Source: Hyalangium gracile (lineage in GTDB: Bacteria > Myxococcota > Myxococcia > Myxococcales > Myxococcaceae). Taken from it: 64,000 nt of DNA. The position numbers were made by a program, and so were the translations under genes. The notes under the pieces were generated by a model. It did no database searches and was not told where the DNA came from. It saw only the letters and a list, made by a program, of their open reading frames with translations. Numbering within the stretch: the stretch's first letter is position 1; every line of letters starts with the position of its first letter. The stretch spans positions 176,266-240,265 of the forward strand of contig NZ_JAHXBG010000018.1 of the NCBI RefSeq assembly GCF_020103725.1. Reading direction: 5' to 3'. Shown piece after piece: positions 36,448-45,395 of the stretch.

Positions 36448-36660
36448 TTGAAATTGACTCGCAGAATCAAGCGCGAGCCGCTGCCGCGGATGGCGACGGT
36501 GTTCACCGAGCACTTGAAGCGCAACAAGCAGCGCGGGTTCGCGGCCACGCTCCTGAGGAGCCTGGCCTCGGAGCGCCTGATGGAGATCGGCCTCGAGTAC
36601 GACCACCGCAAGAACCTCTACCGATGTCACAAACTCCATGAGGGCGCCTCCATCTCGCAA
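36448..36660 (+). pseudogene. Remnant of an unidentified gene
   Basis: A plus-strand frame from about 36442 to 36650 shows strong G/C third-position use and reads like a basic helical protein, LTRRIKREPLP, then HLKRNKQRGFAATLL and SERLMEIGLEYD. It has no proper start (a TGA precedes at 36439) and runs out of coding character just before the DoxX ribosome site. It is most likely a decayed fragment. The family is not recognised. Confidence 0.35.
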
Positions 36661-36673
36661 GGAGGAGTCGAAC

Positions 36674-37114
36674 ATGGCGGCAACCGAAGCGGTTCCTGGT
36701 TCAATGACAGGAGGGCTCTCGCGCTCCAAGGCGCTGCACGTCACCCTCTGGGCCGTACAGGCCGTCCTGGCCCTGTCATTCGGCATGGCGGGCGTCATGA
36801 AGCTCACCATGCCCATGGCCGACCTCGCGCAGATGCTGGGCTGGCCAGGTGCGGTGCCTCCCGCGCTCGTGCGATTCATCGGCGCCTCCGAGCTGGCGGG
36901 TGCCATCGGTCTCATTGTCCCCGCCTGGAGCCGCATCAAGCCGGGGCTCACGGCGCTGGCGGGGGCGGGCCTCGCGCTCGTCATGCTCCTGGCCATCGGC
37001 TTCCACGTCTCCCGTGGAGAGCTGGCGGCGCTGCCGGTCAACCTGGTGCTCGGTGGACTTGCGGCGTTCGTCGCGTGGGGACGGGCCAGGAAGGCCCCGA
37101 TCGCTCCCCGCTGA
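36674..37114 (+). CDS. DoxX-family membrane protein
   Basis: This 146-residue protein has four membrane helices (about 20-40, 55-75, 82-103, 110-128) and the family features GVMKL after the first helix and FIGASELAGAIGL in the middle. DoxX relatives are quinol-oxidase-linked or redox-stress membrane proteins. The start ATG has AAGGAGGA eight bases upstream. It is divergent from the redox-type MarR regulator, a frequent pairing, so control by that regulator is likely. Confidence 0.85.
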   Translation: MAATEAVPGSMTGGLSRSKALHVTLWAVQAVLALSFGMAGVMKLTMPMADLAQMLGWPGAVPPALVRFIGASELAGAIGLIVPAWSRIKPGLTALAGAGLALVMLLAIGFHVSRGELAALPVNLVLGGLAAFVAWGRARKAPIAPR

Positions 37115-37126
37115 GACCCGCCCCAC

Positions 37127-37980
37127 GTGGCAAGGCGACGGGGGCTCGGGTGGCTCCACGGCCATGACGTTGACTTCAGACCCCGCGTCGCGCAGGCAGC
37201 CATGTTCTTCGATCTGGGACAGGAGCCAGGCGTGCTCGCGCTCATCGCGCACCGCCGCCGGGCTGCCGCCAGTGAGAGCCCGGTTCACCGATGGGGTCTT
37301 GGCCAGGTGCTTGCCCTTGAGCTTCAGCCCTTCGCACGGAGTCAATTCGTGCTCCGGATGCGCTTGCACGATGGCGCGTGCCTGGGGATCGGGCTGCAGC
37401 CAGCTCGCATAGCTGCGGAGCCGCGCGATGGCCGCGCGCGCCGACTCTGGCCGCTTCGCGGGAGCGACGCTCTCATGCTCCCACGTGTACGACTGCCCCT
37501 CGTATCTGCCCAGGAGGGTGAGCCCGGGGGTGTTGGTGGCCTTGTAGGCCGGCTCGACCCTCATGAACGGTCCCAGCACCTCCAGCCAGCGGGCTACCAG
37601 CGAGGGGGGTAGCCACCCCGAATAGACCGTCGCCGGGTAGCCGCGCCGCACCATCATCTCGCCTGTCCGCCACACGGTGATGGTCTCCTCATGGGCCGCC
37701 AGGGAGAGCCAGTCCTCGCACGTCCTGTTGTTCGGATCGGGGCAGCGCCAGGTCCGTGCAGGGGTGAACGTGGGACTGAACGCCTCCGGCTCTCCCGGCA
37801 CCCACTCCTTGCGCAGGGCCTCCAGCCGAGCTCCACCCGCTTCAGCACCGCGTCCCACGCCGCCGCGCGCCCCTTGCGCACCGCCATGGCCAGCGGGGAG
37901 GGCCCGAGCGAGGGCCCGACGAGGGACAGCTTGCCGGCCGAGCAGCCCCACATCCTCTCCGGCCAGCGATCGCCCCACAC
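37127..37980 (-). pseudogene. Frameshifted gene of unknown function
   Basis: Two minus-strand frames join into one protein. The first, from a GTG at 37980, reads WGDRWPERMWGC to AWDAVLKRVE. The second continues from about 37830 as RLEALRKEWVPGEPEAF and on past RTCEDWLSLAAHEETITVW and LPPSLVARWLEVLGPF. One base is missing after GTGGAG (rc of 37831-37836); adding it restores ...KRVEARLEALRKEW. The second frame then stays open into the antisense of DoxX without a natural stop, so the 3' end is damaged too. The protein family is not recognised. It contains paired Cys and Trp-rich segments, and might have been a secreted toxin-like or conserved hypothetical protein. Confidence 0.5.
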
Positions 37981-38001
37981 GCGTGGCCAGGAGCAACCCG
38001 G

Positions 38002-38132
38002 AGAGCAAGGACCCCTCTTACGCGCTGGGCACTCTCTTCCGCTCCTTCTCCCCGCGTCTCAACTCGGAGATTGGCAAAGTGAAGGACAAGAAGGAGCTCA
38101 TTGCCAGTCTCCAGAAGCAACACGACCCCTGA
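38002..38132 (+). pseudogene. C-terminal remnant of an unidentified plus-strand gene
   Basis: The plus frame ending in TGA at 38130-38132 has coding-type third positions and reads like a real C-terminus (YALGTLFRSFSP, then EIGKVKDKKELIASLQKQ). It has no start codon and merges upstream into the antisense of the frameshifted gene. A perfect hairpin GACCCC-TGAG-GGGGTC (38124-38139) covers the stop codon but lacks a T-run. Confidence 0.3.
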
Positions 38133-38275
38133 GGGGGTCTGAGGCGGCGGATTCCGGGGGCGAGGCATCGAGGCTCGAGCTCATCTCCAGGATGGTTCCA
38201 ATCCAGGAAGGGATGCGCAGTCAGAACAGACCAGATCGTGGCGCCAGCTCCACCGCCCTGGAAGCGGCCCCCGCG

Positions 38276-40045
38276 TCACTCCGTGCCTTTGACCTGCTTC
38301 TGCCAATGCGTGACGCCTTCGATGACCGTCATGTCACTGTCATTCGCGGCCTGCGCCATGACAACCTCGATCTTTTTCAGATCGCTCTCGAGAAAGCCGG
38401 CATGCTCGGTCAGGCCCGTCTGATGAAGCGCCTCTTTTTTCAAGTAGTACCGCGCTACGGTCAGGTCGTACTGCTCGCTGTACAGGTCGAACGACTCCAA
38501 GGAGTCATCAGCGGGGTCCCGCTGCTTGAGCAGGATCTTGTTGGGGTCCAGGCGCTTGGGGCCCCAGGGCGCGACCATGTTGTCACGTAAGGGGCCCTCC
38601 GCCGTCTTGGATGGCTGGCGCAATTGGGTGACGATGAACTTCCCAGTTCGCGACGCAGGCAGGTCAATGACGATCCGATCATATCGTGGGGCCAGGAATT
38701 CCCTGGGGGGAGCCTTCTGGGGATTCGAGCGCCACATCACCATGCGCTTAGCTTCCTTGTTGCCTTTCTCTTCCATGTAGTAGACGCGATGACCAATGAG
38801 CGAGTAGGCCTCGAGGTTGCCACTCCGGAAGCCCAGATGCACCAGCCCCAGGGTGCGCCGGTTGAGGTAGTCGAGCAGCGCGATCTGCGCGATGCGGCTT
38901 TTGATGGGCTTTAGCCTCTCCTCGACACTCAAGGTCATCAGTGAGGATTTCCATTCGAAGCGCTCCCACATCTCCGTGAGATCGATGAAGGTGGAACTCT
39001 TGCTCTCGGTTGCGAGCTTCTCCAGCTTGATCTTCTTGGAATCCAGCCACGCCCGGTCACCGCAGAGAATGACCCCCAGGCCTACTTTCTGGCATAGGGT
39101 GATGAGCTGTTTGAGGCCTCTGTAGCTGGTGTCGTGCTGCGGGTGGGGGCCTCCCTTCTTGCCTGAGAAACGAACCCAGAGAACCGCATAGCGCTTCTTC
39201 CTGAGCAGTTCGTGATCTCGCGTATCCACGCATTTCTGGATGATCTTCTCCGCGAACTTGTCGAACTCGATCAGGCTCAAGCCTTTCATTCCCCACGACT
39301 CACGCATCGCCCCCACGATTTGGCTGCGTTTGGCCTTCTGGACAATCTTCGTGCCCTCGCTCACCTCCGTGAAGTGCTCCTTGGACAGAGGCTCTGACAC
39401 AACCGACGTGGTGGCACTCGTGCCCCCGGACACGCCGGACATCAAGCCGGTTGGGGGAGAGTCCTTCAGGAGGCCCATGGCTTTCTGGGCTCGGGACTTC
39501 TTGTCGTCACGCTCGCCGGTTTCCTTGAGCTTGTATGCATTCAGGGTGACATATTGAATGGCTACCTCGTCACCCTGCGAGACAAGGGGATAGGCAGCGT
39601 TCAGGCTCTTGACTGGAAGCAGGAGGATACGGCCACGCTTCACGGAGGACGACGAGAACAGAGCCACCATCTCCTTGGCCTTGCAGCGACCGTTAGGGTC
39701 CTTCGCGGAGATGTAACTCATGACTGTTGGGAAGGCCTCCCGATACCGCTCCACCTTTTGGGCGAACACTTCCCGGGGGTCCCGCTGCTTTCTCGGCTCC
39801 TTCGCTTTTCCCATCGCATCTGCGCTCACGGTGGTGCTCGCAGGGAGTTGTTGGGGAAGCACAGGGGGTTCTTCGGGAAGCACAATCGGGTGCACTGGCA
39901 CCTGGTCGGTGGCCAGGGCTGAATCGGTAGCGAACTCCACCTCTTCGAGGATCAAGACGCTCAATTCCGGGTCGAGGAGCAGTCCCGCCAGCACCCCAAA
40001 CATGTCGCCCGTCATATTGCCGGCGACCACCAGAAATCGTTTCAT
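38276..40045 (-). CDS. Large hypothetical protein with possible GT-B-like C-terminal half
   Basis: The protein of about 589 residues (603 codons from an ATG at 40084) is Lys-rich and visibly less G/C-biased than its neighbours, which suggests horizontal transfer. It opens with a Rossmann-like strand (MKRFLVVAGNMTGDMFG). A disordered stretch spans about 55-85. The second half shows a nucleotide-sugar transferase-like flow: YRGLKQLITLCQKVGLGVILCGDR, quoted in part, then LGFRSGNLEAYSLIGHRVYYME and RIVIDLPASRTGKF. GxxSGxxEAYSLxGH-type segments occur in GT-B enzymes, so a glycosyltransferase or effector-like toxin is possible. No immunity gene or secretion marker is visible. It is flanked by gene remnants. 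Confidence 0.6.
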   Translation of the reverse strand: MKRFLVVAGNMTGDMFGVLAGLLLDPELSVLILEEVEFATDSALATDQVPVHPIVLPEEPPVLPQQLPASTTVSADAMGKAKEPRKQRDPREVFAQKVERYREAFPTVMSYISAKDPNGRCKAKEMVALFSSSSVKRGRILLLPVKSLNAAYPLVSQGDEVAIQYVTLNAYKLKETGERDDKKSRAQKAMGLLKDSPPTGLMSGVSGGTSATTSVVSEPLSKEHFTEVSEGTKIVQKAKRSQIVGAMRESWGMKGLSLIEFDKFAEKIIQKCVDTRDHELLRKKRYAVLWVRFSGKKGGPHPQHDTSYRGLKQLITLCQKVGLGVILCGDRAWLDSKKIKLEKLATESKSSTFIDLTEMWERFEWKSSLMTLSVEERLKPIKSRIAQIALLDYLNRRTLGLVHLGFRSGNLEAYSLIGHRVYYMEEKGNKEAKRMVMWRSNPQKAPPREFLAPRYDRIVIDLPASRTGKFIVTQLRQPSKTAEGPLRDNMVAPWGPKRLDPNKILLKQRDPADDSLESFDLYSEQYDLTVARYYLKKEALHQTGLTEHAGFLESDLKKIEVVMAQAANDSDMTVIEGVTHWQKQVKGTE

Positions 40046-40267
40046 GCCACCGAGCATAGGCGCGCCATCCGAATGACTCAACATCCCGAGTTCTGGGGTG
40101 GCTCATTGAGGCGTTGGCTCAGTTCCCCTCCACGGCCTCGACCGGAGCTCGGTGTCCAGGCGCACGACGCCCTGCACGGCGGCCTCGGGGTTGGGCTCGT
40201 CGCGAGTCGCAGCAGGCCCGCGTGGACGAACGCCGGCTCGTCCCCGGAGAAGGTGAGAAGGTGAGGG

Positions 40268-41353
40268 TCAGGGTAGTTCCTTTGAATTCCTTTCCTTCCT
40301 CTCGCGCGGCTCCTGCTCCGCGCTCAGCAGGAAGGACTCGCTCCACTGGAGCCCCGCCTTCAAGGCGCTCTCGCGAATCCAATACGCCACCGGAATGGGG
40401 GCGCCCTGGAGCAGCCCCATGACGGGCACGCTCTGCTGCTGCACATAGGGATTCGTGAGGGGATCGCGGAAGGGGTAGGGATCGTTGACGAGGTACCACG
40501 TCTCGGCGGAGCTCTTCAGGTAGCCGGTCACCAGCGCGGCGTGCATGGGCGGGAGGAAGCGATGGAGGCTCGCCGGGAGGGCGGATGGAGCGCCTGGGCT
40601 GAGTCCCACCACGATGGGATTGCCCTGCTCGAGCTCTTGAATCATCTGGCTGGCGGGGAGCACGGGCGCGCCGGCGGCGTAGAGCCTGGGAACCGGGCGA
40701 CCGCTGGCGGCGAGCCTGCGGGGAACACTCGTCAGCATCCCCGCCACCTCGACGGAGCTGCCACCGCTCATGGACTCACAGGGGCTGCAGTTGGACTGAC
40801 ACTGGAACTGCTCGCTGCCCGAGAACAGCGCGCGGACGATGTGGCACTGGGCGGAGGAGTCCACGGTGTCCTTCGCGACGACGACGCCATAGTGGCGGAA
40901 GACCATCTCCCCGACGGTGATCCAGCTCCAGTGGGGCTGCGCCTGGGCCCGGGGCGCGATCGGCAGCGTCTTCAGCTGAAGGTCCGAGAGGCGCTGGAAC
41001 TTCGCGGGGCAGGAGAGCGGCCCCTGGGTCAGGGTGGCCGACCAGGTCGCGCCGTCGAGCGCTCCCGCGAGGACGACCTGATAGTGCTGGGGCACGCTCG
41101 CGGTGACGCGGAGCTGCGCCTCGTTCACCGTGACGGACTTGAGCTCCGCGGAGATTCCCGGCCGCGGCGAGCTCATGAAGCCCTGGAGCCCCTGAGGGCC
41201 TGGGGCCATCAGCACATGGATCGTGAAGATGTTCGGGGGCTGCTCGGGAGCCGAGGAGGGAGGAGGACAGCTCACCTTGCCCTCCCAGTGTCCTTCCACA
41301 GAGGGCGCGGTTGCCACCACCGTGGCGAGCGAGAGGGACAGGAGCAGGCTCAT
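40268..41353 (-). CDS. Exported papain-like (C39/C70-type) protein with Ser for catalytic Cys
   Basis: This 361-residue protein has a signal peptide (1-16) and a beta-rich first domain to about 130. A papain-like domain follows from the QPHWSW motif (139-144). Family members have Q...WCWAA at this place; here Ser143 (codon AGC) replaces the nucleophile. The His region is present as PPMHAALVTGY near 268 and the NDP motif as YLVNDPYPF. Several Cys (170, 185, 189, 192) suggest disulfides. It should be inactive as a cysteine protease, though a Ser nucleophile cannot be excluded. It may bind peptides or act as an inhibitor-like decoy. Confidence 0.78.
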   Translation of the reverse strand: MSLLLSLSLATVVATAPSVEGHWEGKVSCPPPSSAPEQPPNIFTIHVLMAPGPQGLQGFMSSPRPGISAELKSVTVNEAQLRVTASVPQHYQVVLAGALDGATWSATLTQGPLSCPAKFQRLSDLQLKTLPIAPRAQAQPHWSWITVGEMVFRHYGVVVAKDTVDSSAQCHIVRALFSGSEQFQCQSNCSPCESMSGGSSVEVAGMLTSVPRRLAASGRPVPRLYAAGAPVLPASQMIQELEQGNPIVVGLSPGAPSALPASLHRFLPPMHAALVTGYLKSSAETWYLVNDPYPFRDPLTNPYVQQQSVPVMGLLQGAPIPVAYWIRESALKAGLQWSESFLLSAEQEPRERKERNSKELP

Positions 41354-41469
41354 GCGCGGGGGGACATCCTACCCCATCCTCGGAGCTCGAAGCCCTCTGC
41401 GCGAGACAGGCGCGGTGAAAAGGTCCCGCTGCCGCCCCTCGCTGACCGCTGCCGTGTACGGCCGATACC

Positions 41470-41592
41470 ATGTGTGACAACTGGCCCGGTGTGGCCTGCT
41501 TCCCTAACAAGAGCCGGCTGCCCTGCTGCAACGTGGATGGCACGGAGTCCAGCTGCGTCTGCTGGGACGGCCAGTGGAGCTTCCCGCTTTGA
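41470..41592 (+). pseudogene. Short Cys-rich ORF, probable remnant of a secreted protein gene
   Basis: The 40-codon frame from ATG 41470 to TGA has six cysteines (2, 10, 19, 20, 29, 31) and two Trp-rich turns, MCDNWPGVAC and CVCWDGQWSF. The frame opens a little further upstream (PLPCTADT), but a TGA lies at 41443 and no ribosome site is visible. It looks like the C-terminal end of a Cys-rich myxobacterial lipoprotein rather than an intact gene. A free-standing Cys-rich peptide is the alternative. Confidence 0.35.
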
Positions 41593-41652
41593 TGGACTGA
41601 GGCGCGGCCGGGAGGCGGGCGGAGCACCTGCCCGCCGCCTTGCGCATCGCCC

Positions 41653-42462
41653 TCATCGCGTCCAGCCCCCTGCCTCTCTGGGGGCCTCACTGGAGCCGAA
41701 CCGAACGCTCCGAGTGCCCGCACGCTTCAGGAAGGCGCCCGGTGTGAGCCCGATGAGCTCCCGGAAGTCGGCAATGAGGTGCGCCTGGTCGTAATAGCCC
41801 GCGTCCGCGGCGATGCGTCCCCAGTCCTTCGAGGTCGTCGCCATCCGTACGGCACGCTGCAGGCGAACGGTCCGCGCGAAATCCTTCGGCCCGATGCCGA
41901 CGCTCTCCGTGAAGGCGCGGCGAAGATGCCGCGCCGTGACGCCAAGCCGCTCCGCCACGCTCTCCACCCGAACCTCTTCTCCTTCGAACAGGCGAACCGC
42001 GCGGCGAGCAAGCCGCGCCGATGCCGGCTCGAATGCCCGCTGGGTACGCAGGGCGATCACGTGGGAGAGCCGGTCGAGCACCTCCGGCAGGCTTCGCGCC
42101 GCAAGGAGCTCGAGGCAGAGCTCGTCGCTCGAACGGCCCCAGATGTCTTCCAGCGGGACGATCTGGTCCGTCAGCGTGTTCGCTGCCACTCCCAGGAGCG
42201 GCGCCGACCAGCCTGGCTTGAACTGAAGGATGACCGCCCGCGCGACGCCCGTTCCGTTCTTGAACAGCGCCCGCGTTCGCGGGCCCGCGACGCACACATC
42301 CCCTCTTCGACCCTCCTCGAGCACTCGAAAGACAAGGGTCGTTCTTCCGTCGGGCAGCCGCTCGTGACATGTGCGTCCAGCGACTGGCACGACAGTGCGA
42401 ACACCCTCGACGAAGCGGGAGAGTGAGGACGTCGAGGCGGCGGAGTCCAGCGTGCGCGGCAC
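41653..42462 (-). CDS. AraC-family transcriptional regulator
   Basis: The protein of about 269 residues has a cupin-like sensing part (VVPVAGRTCHERLPDGRT, then FKPGWSAPLLG) and a C-terminal double helix-turn-helix (SVAERLGVTARHLRRAF and AADAGYYDQAHLIADFR). I chose the GTG at 42462, with GAGG upstream; an ATG at 42561 would approach the divergent hydrolase gene. It probably controls that hydrolase. AraC proteins of the PGA/Myxo type bind hydrophobic or aromatic effectors. Confidence 0.85.
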   Translation of the reverse strand: MPRTLDSAASTSSLSRFVEGVRTVVPVAGRTCHERLPDGRTTLVFRVLEEGRRGDVCVAGPRTRALFKNGTGVARAVILQFKPGWSAPLLGVAANTLTDQIVPLEDIWGRSSDELCLELLAARSLPEVLDRLSHVIALRTQRAFEPASARLARRAVRLFEGEEVRVESVAERLGVTARHLRRAFTESVGIGPKDFARTVRLQRAVRMATTSKDWGRIAADAGYYDQAHLIADFRELIGLTPGAFLKRAGTRSVRFGSSEAPREAGGWTR

Positions 42463-42623
42463 CCTCGTATCCTCACGCGTCCACCGTGGCCGTTCAAGCC
42501 TGCGCGGAAGGAACGATGAAATGTCCGGTCCTTCCAATCCCTGGGTCGCGCCGCGCGGCATGGTTCGCGCGCTTGCCTCCGGACGTCTTCACGGGGCCAG
42601 GCCCACGAAAGGAAATCAACATC

Positions 42624-43580
42624 ATGAGCGCACGGACTCCCGCGGCCAAAACCCCCAGCGCCCCCATGCCGGTCCTCTCGGTCAGCCCAGTCGTGCTGCC
42701 AGCTCCCGGCCGCGCCGTCGATCTCCAGGTGCGAGTCTCCGCGCCTATGACCGGAGGCGAGCTGCCCATCATCTTGCTCTCGCACGGCCATGGCCGCTCC
42801 AACCACCTCTCCTCATTGAACGGCTACGCCCCGCTCGCCAATTACCTGGCGGCACACGGCTTCGTCGTGATCCAGCCGACCCATCTCGACTCGAGGACGC
42901 TCAACCTCGGCTCCGAGGATCCGGATGCGCCGCTGTACTGGCGATCGCGGGCCCAGGACATGAAGCGCATCCTCGATCAGCTCGACGCCATCGAGCGTGC
43001 CGTCGCCGCGCTCGCCGGGCGCCTGGACCGAGGCAAGGTGGCCGTCATCGGGCACTCGCTGGGCGGGCACACCGCGAGCCTGTTGCTGGGCGCGCGGCAC
43101 GAGGATCTCCGCGACGGAACGGAAGTGAACCTCGCCGAGCCCCGGATCAAGGCGGGCGTGCTGCTCGCCGCGCCCGGCAGAGGCGACGCCCTCAGCAAGT
43201 TCGCAGCCGAGAACTACCCCTTCTTCTCGACCATCGACTTCTCCAGGATGACGACGCCCGCGCTCGTGATCGCCGGCGACAAGGACGACTCTCCACACCT
43301 GACGGTCGCAGGCGCCGACTGGCACGCCGATCCATACTTCCTCTCCCCAAGCCCCAAGTCCCTGGTCACCCTGTTCGACGCAGGGCACGGGCTGGGCGGA
43401 GTCTCGGGATATGACGTCGCCGAGACCACGGACGAGAACCCCGAGCGAGTGGTTGCCGTCCAGCTTCTCACCTGGGCCTATCTCCGCACCGCGCTCTACC
43501 CCGGAGACTCCGCCTGGCAGGAAGCGCGAAGCGCGCTGACTGGAGCCGCCAGGCCGCTCGGACGGGTCGAGTCCAAGTAG
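42624..43580 (+). CDS. Alpha/beta hydrolase, dienelactone-hydrolase/chlorophyllase-like
   Basis: This 318-residue protein has a LSHGHGRSNH oxyanion segment, a nucleophile elbow GHSLGGH near residue 149, an acid around ALVIAGDKDDSP and a His in FDAGHGLGG. The layout fits PAF-acetylhydrolase/chlorophyllase-like alpha-beta hydrolases. It has no signal peptide. The ATG at 42624 has AAAGGAA upstream. It is divergent from the AraC regulator and likely regulated by it. The substrate is unknown. Confidence 0.85.
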   Translation: MSARTPAAKTPSAPMPVLSVSPVVLPAPGRAVDLQVRVSAPMTGGELPIILLSHGHGRSNHLSSLNGYAPLANYLAAHGFVVIQPTHLDSRTLNLGSEDPDAPLYWRSRAQDMKRILDQLDAIERAVAALAGRLDRGKVAVIGHSLGGHTASLLLGARHEDLRDGTEVNLAEPRIKAGVLLAAPGRGDALSKFAAENYPFFSTIDFSRMTTPALVIAGDKDDSPHLTVAGADWHADPYFLSPSPKSLVTLFDAGHGLGGVSGYDVAETTDENPERVVAVQLLTWAYLRTALYPGDSAWQEARSALTGAARPLGRVESK

Positions 43581-43749
43581 GCCGCGCACCAGGAGCGGGC
43601 GAGGCTCGAAGGGCCTCAGAGATCTGTGATGCTCGAGGGTAGGGCTCCGGACTTCCGAGAGCGCCTCCCGTGCAACCCTCCGAGAAGACGGGGGATGAAG
43701 CTGGCCCGGCGGCTGCATCGGGGCCAGGGTCATGCTGAGGAGGACACAC

Positions 43750-44175
43750 GTGCGTCTCACACTTCCGTTGCTAGCCCTCGCCTCGCTCCTGATGGCTTGT
43801 GGGGAGATCGAGGTCTCACTCACCACGGACGCCACCGAGTATGAGCCCGGTGACACCGTACAGCTCGTGCTTCAGAACCAGGGCCTGCGGAAGGTGGGCT
43901 ACAACCTCTGCACCGTCCGGGTCGAGCGCCGGCAGGGCATCGAGTGGGCCTACGCTCCGCACCTCGGCGAGGCCGAGGCTTGCGAGCTCATGCTCCACAC
44001 GCTGGAGGGCGGCGAACAGGCCCAGGGCACGCTGCGGCTCCCCGCGCAGCTGCAGGCTGGCGAGTACCGCATCGTGCACGATGTAGACACCCTGCGGACC
44101 GACTCCCAGGGGCGGACCATCCAGGAGCCGGTGATCAGCAACACCTTCCGCGTCGGCGCGGGAGGGGCGCCGTAG
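43750..44175 (+). CDS. Small lipoprotein with Ig-like fold
   Basis: The 141-residue protein starts with a short signal and lipobox LLMAC (Cys17), followed by a single beta-sandwich domain; TEYEPGDTVQLVLQNQG is typical of Ig-like/DUF-type intake domains. The GTG at 43750 follows AGGAGG by six bases and is preferred to the ATG at 43732, which overlaps that site. It has two further cysteines (in LCTV and ACEL). It lies 148 bases before the peptide gene and may or may not belong to that operon. Confidence 0.75.
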   Translation: MRLTLPLLALASLLMACGEIEVSLTTDATEYEPGDTVQLVLQNQGLRKVGYNLCTVRVERRQGIEWAYAPHLGEAEACELMLHTLEGGEQAQGTLRLPAQLQAGEYRIVHDVDTLRTDSQGRTIQEPVISNTFRVGAGGAP

Positions 44176-44323
44176 CACGGGCTGGAGCCGGCCCATCCGC
44201 GGTGATCCGGGCTGGCGCATGAGGACAATGAATCTGGCGTGTGCGGTCAATGCGCGCGCACGCCAGCTCGTGCGACGGTCTCTCCAGGCGCGGCCCTCCC
44301 GCGCTCAAACCCCGGAGCACACC

Positions 44324-44497
44324 ATGGATAAGCGTCCCCTCGTCCTCGAAGAGCTCGAGCACCCTGTCGCACCGCCCACCGCCGACGTCGCAGCGCTCGC
44401 ATCGGTGAGCGTCGGGAGTCCCTCCACCGCGGTCATCGTCCTCAAGGCCACCGCGGTGAGCGTCCCCATTGCGGCCACTTCCCAGCTCATCGGCTAG
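44324..44497 (+). CDS. 57-residue peptide, candidate precursor of a modified peptide
   Basis: A 57-codon gene with strong G/C third-position use starts at ATG 44324, seven bases after GGAG. The N-terminal half is charged (MDKRPLVLEELEHP) and reads like a leader. The C-terminal half (about 25-57) is almost only Val, Ala, Ser, Thr, Ile and Gly, with one Lys and no Cys. Hydroxylatable or dehydratable Ser/Thr and Val residues abound. Two cupin-HEAT proteins follow in the same direction after 61 bases. This layout is that of a RiPP precursor and its tailoring enzymes, but no known RiPP maturase is nearby. A longer ATG start at 44219 is possible but has no ribosome site. Confidence 0.55.
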   Translation: MDKRPLVLEELEHPVAPPTADVAALASVSVGSPSTAVIVLKATAVSVPIAATSQLIG

Positions 44498-44558
44498 GAG
44501 AAGCGCGGGCGCTGGCCCGAGCCACCTCCAGGCCGGGCCAGCGTCCCTCGAGGACGCC

Positions 44559-45395
44559 ATGCGAGCCACTCCCCATGACGACGCGCTCGCCGGCTTCAGC
44601 CAGGCCTGCGAGCGCCAGACCCGAGATGACGCCGAAGGCATCCTTGGATGCGCCGGTGCGCTCTCGGCGCTCCTGGGCCATGGCGTCTTGGAGGGCTTTC
44701 TGGCCGGTGGGCTCGAGCGCCTGCTCTCCGAGCCCGAGTTCGTGCCCGCCTCCGTGGGCGGTGCACTCGTGCTCGCGCGGGGCCGTCGCTGGCGGCTGGC
44801 GCTCCAGGTGCTCTCACCGGGAGCCAGGCCCGCCACCGTGGAAGGGCCCGCCGAGCACCTGCTCGTTGGAGCCATGGGGCCCGCGCCGCTGGAGGTCGAG
44901 CGCCATACCGAGGAGCCGGTCGCGCGTGATGATGTCTTCGACCCCGGGCGGCGGCTCCTCCCCGAGGCGTCTCGGACGCTGCTGCGAGGAGACGTCCTCG
45001 TGCTCGCGGCTGGGCGCGACGTGTGCGTGCCCAGACCCACGGCCCCGACGGTGATCGTCTCCGTGAGCGCCGGGCCGGTGAGACCGCTGCGGTGGTTCTA
45101 CGACGGCACGACGTGTCGCGCCGTGCGGGCCGTCGCGGGCGATCCGACGGCCTCACGCCTCGAGCTGACAGCCGAGCTCCTGGCCGAGCTGGGCGGCGCG
45201 GCGGCGGCTCCCACCCTCATCCAACTGACCGAGCACCCGGCGCATCACGTGCGCTGGAGCGCCCTGCGCGCACTCTCACGGGTCGATACAGGCGCGGCAC
45301 AGGATCGGCTCCAGCTCGCCGCCGACGACCCGCATCCCCACATCCGCACGGCGGCCCGTCGCACGCTCGCCCGGCTCGCGGAGTCGCTCACATGA
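44559..45395 (+). CDS. Cupin-like/HEAT-repeat protein 1 (metal ligands not evident)
   Basis: This 278-residue protein is a distant paralogue of the next gene's product. A helical N-terminal part is followed by a beta-rich, cupin-like region (ALVLARGRRWRLALQVL, then RTLLRGDVLVLAAGRD), and the end has HEAT-like repeats (LTEHPAHHVRWSALRALSRVD, quoted in part, and DPHPHIRTAARRTLARL). The H-x-H metal motif seen in its partner is absent, so it may be a non-catalytic subunit. GAGGA lies upstream of the ATG, and its stop overlaps the next start (ATGA). The HEAT part could hold the peptide encoded upstream. Confidence 0.55.
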   Translation: MRATPHDDALAGFSQACERQTRDDAEGILGCAGALSALLGHGVLEGFLAGGLERLLSEPEFVPASVGGALVLARGRRWRLALQVLSPGARPATVEGPAEHLLVGAMGPAPLEVERHTEEPVARDDVFDPGRRLLPEASRTLLRGDVLVLAAGRDVCVPRPTAPTVIVSVSAGPVRPLRWFYDGTTCRAVRAVAGDPTASRLELTAELLAELGGAAAAPTLIQLTEHPAHHVRWSALRALSRVDTGAAQDRLQLAADDPHPHIRTAARRTLARLAESLT

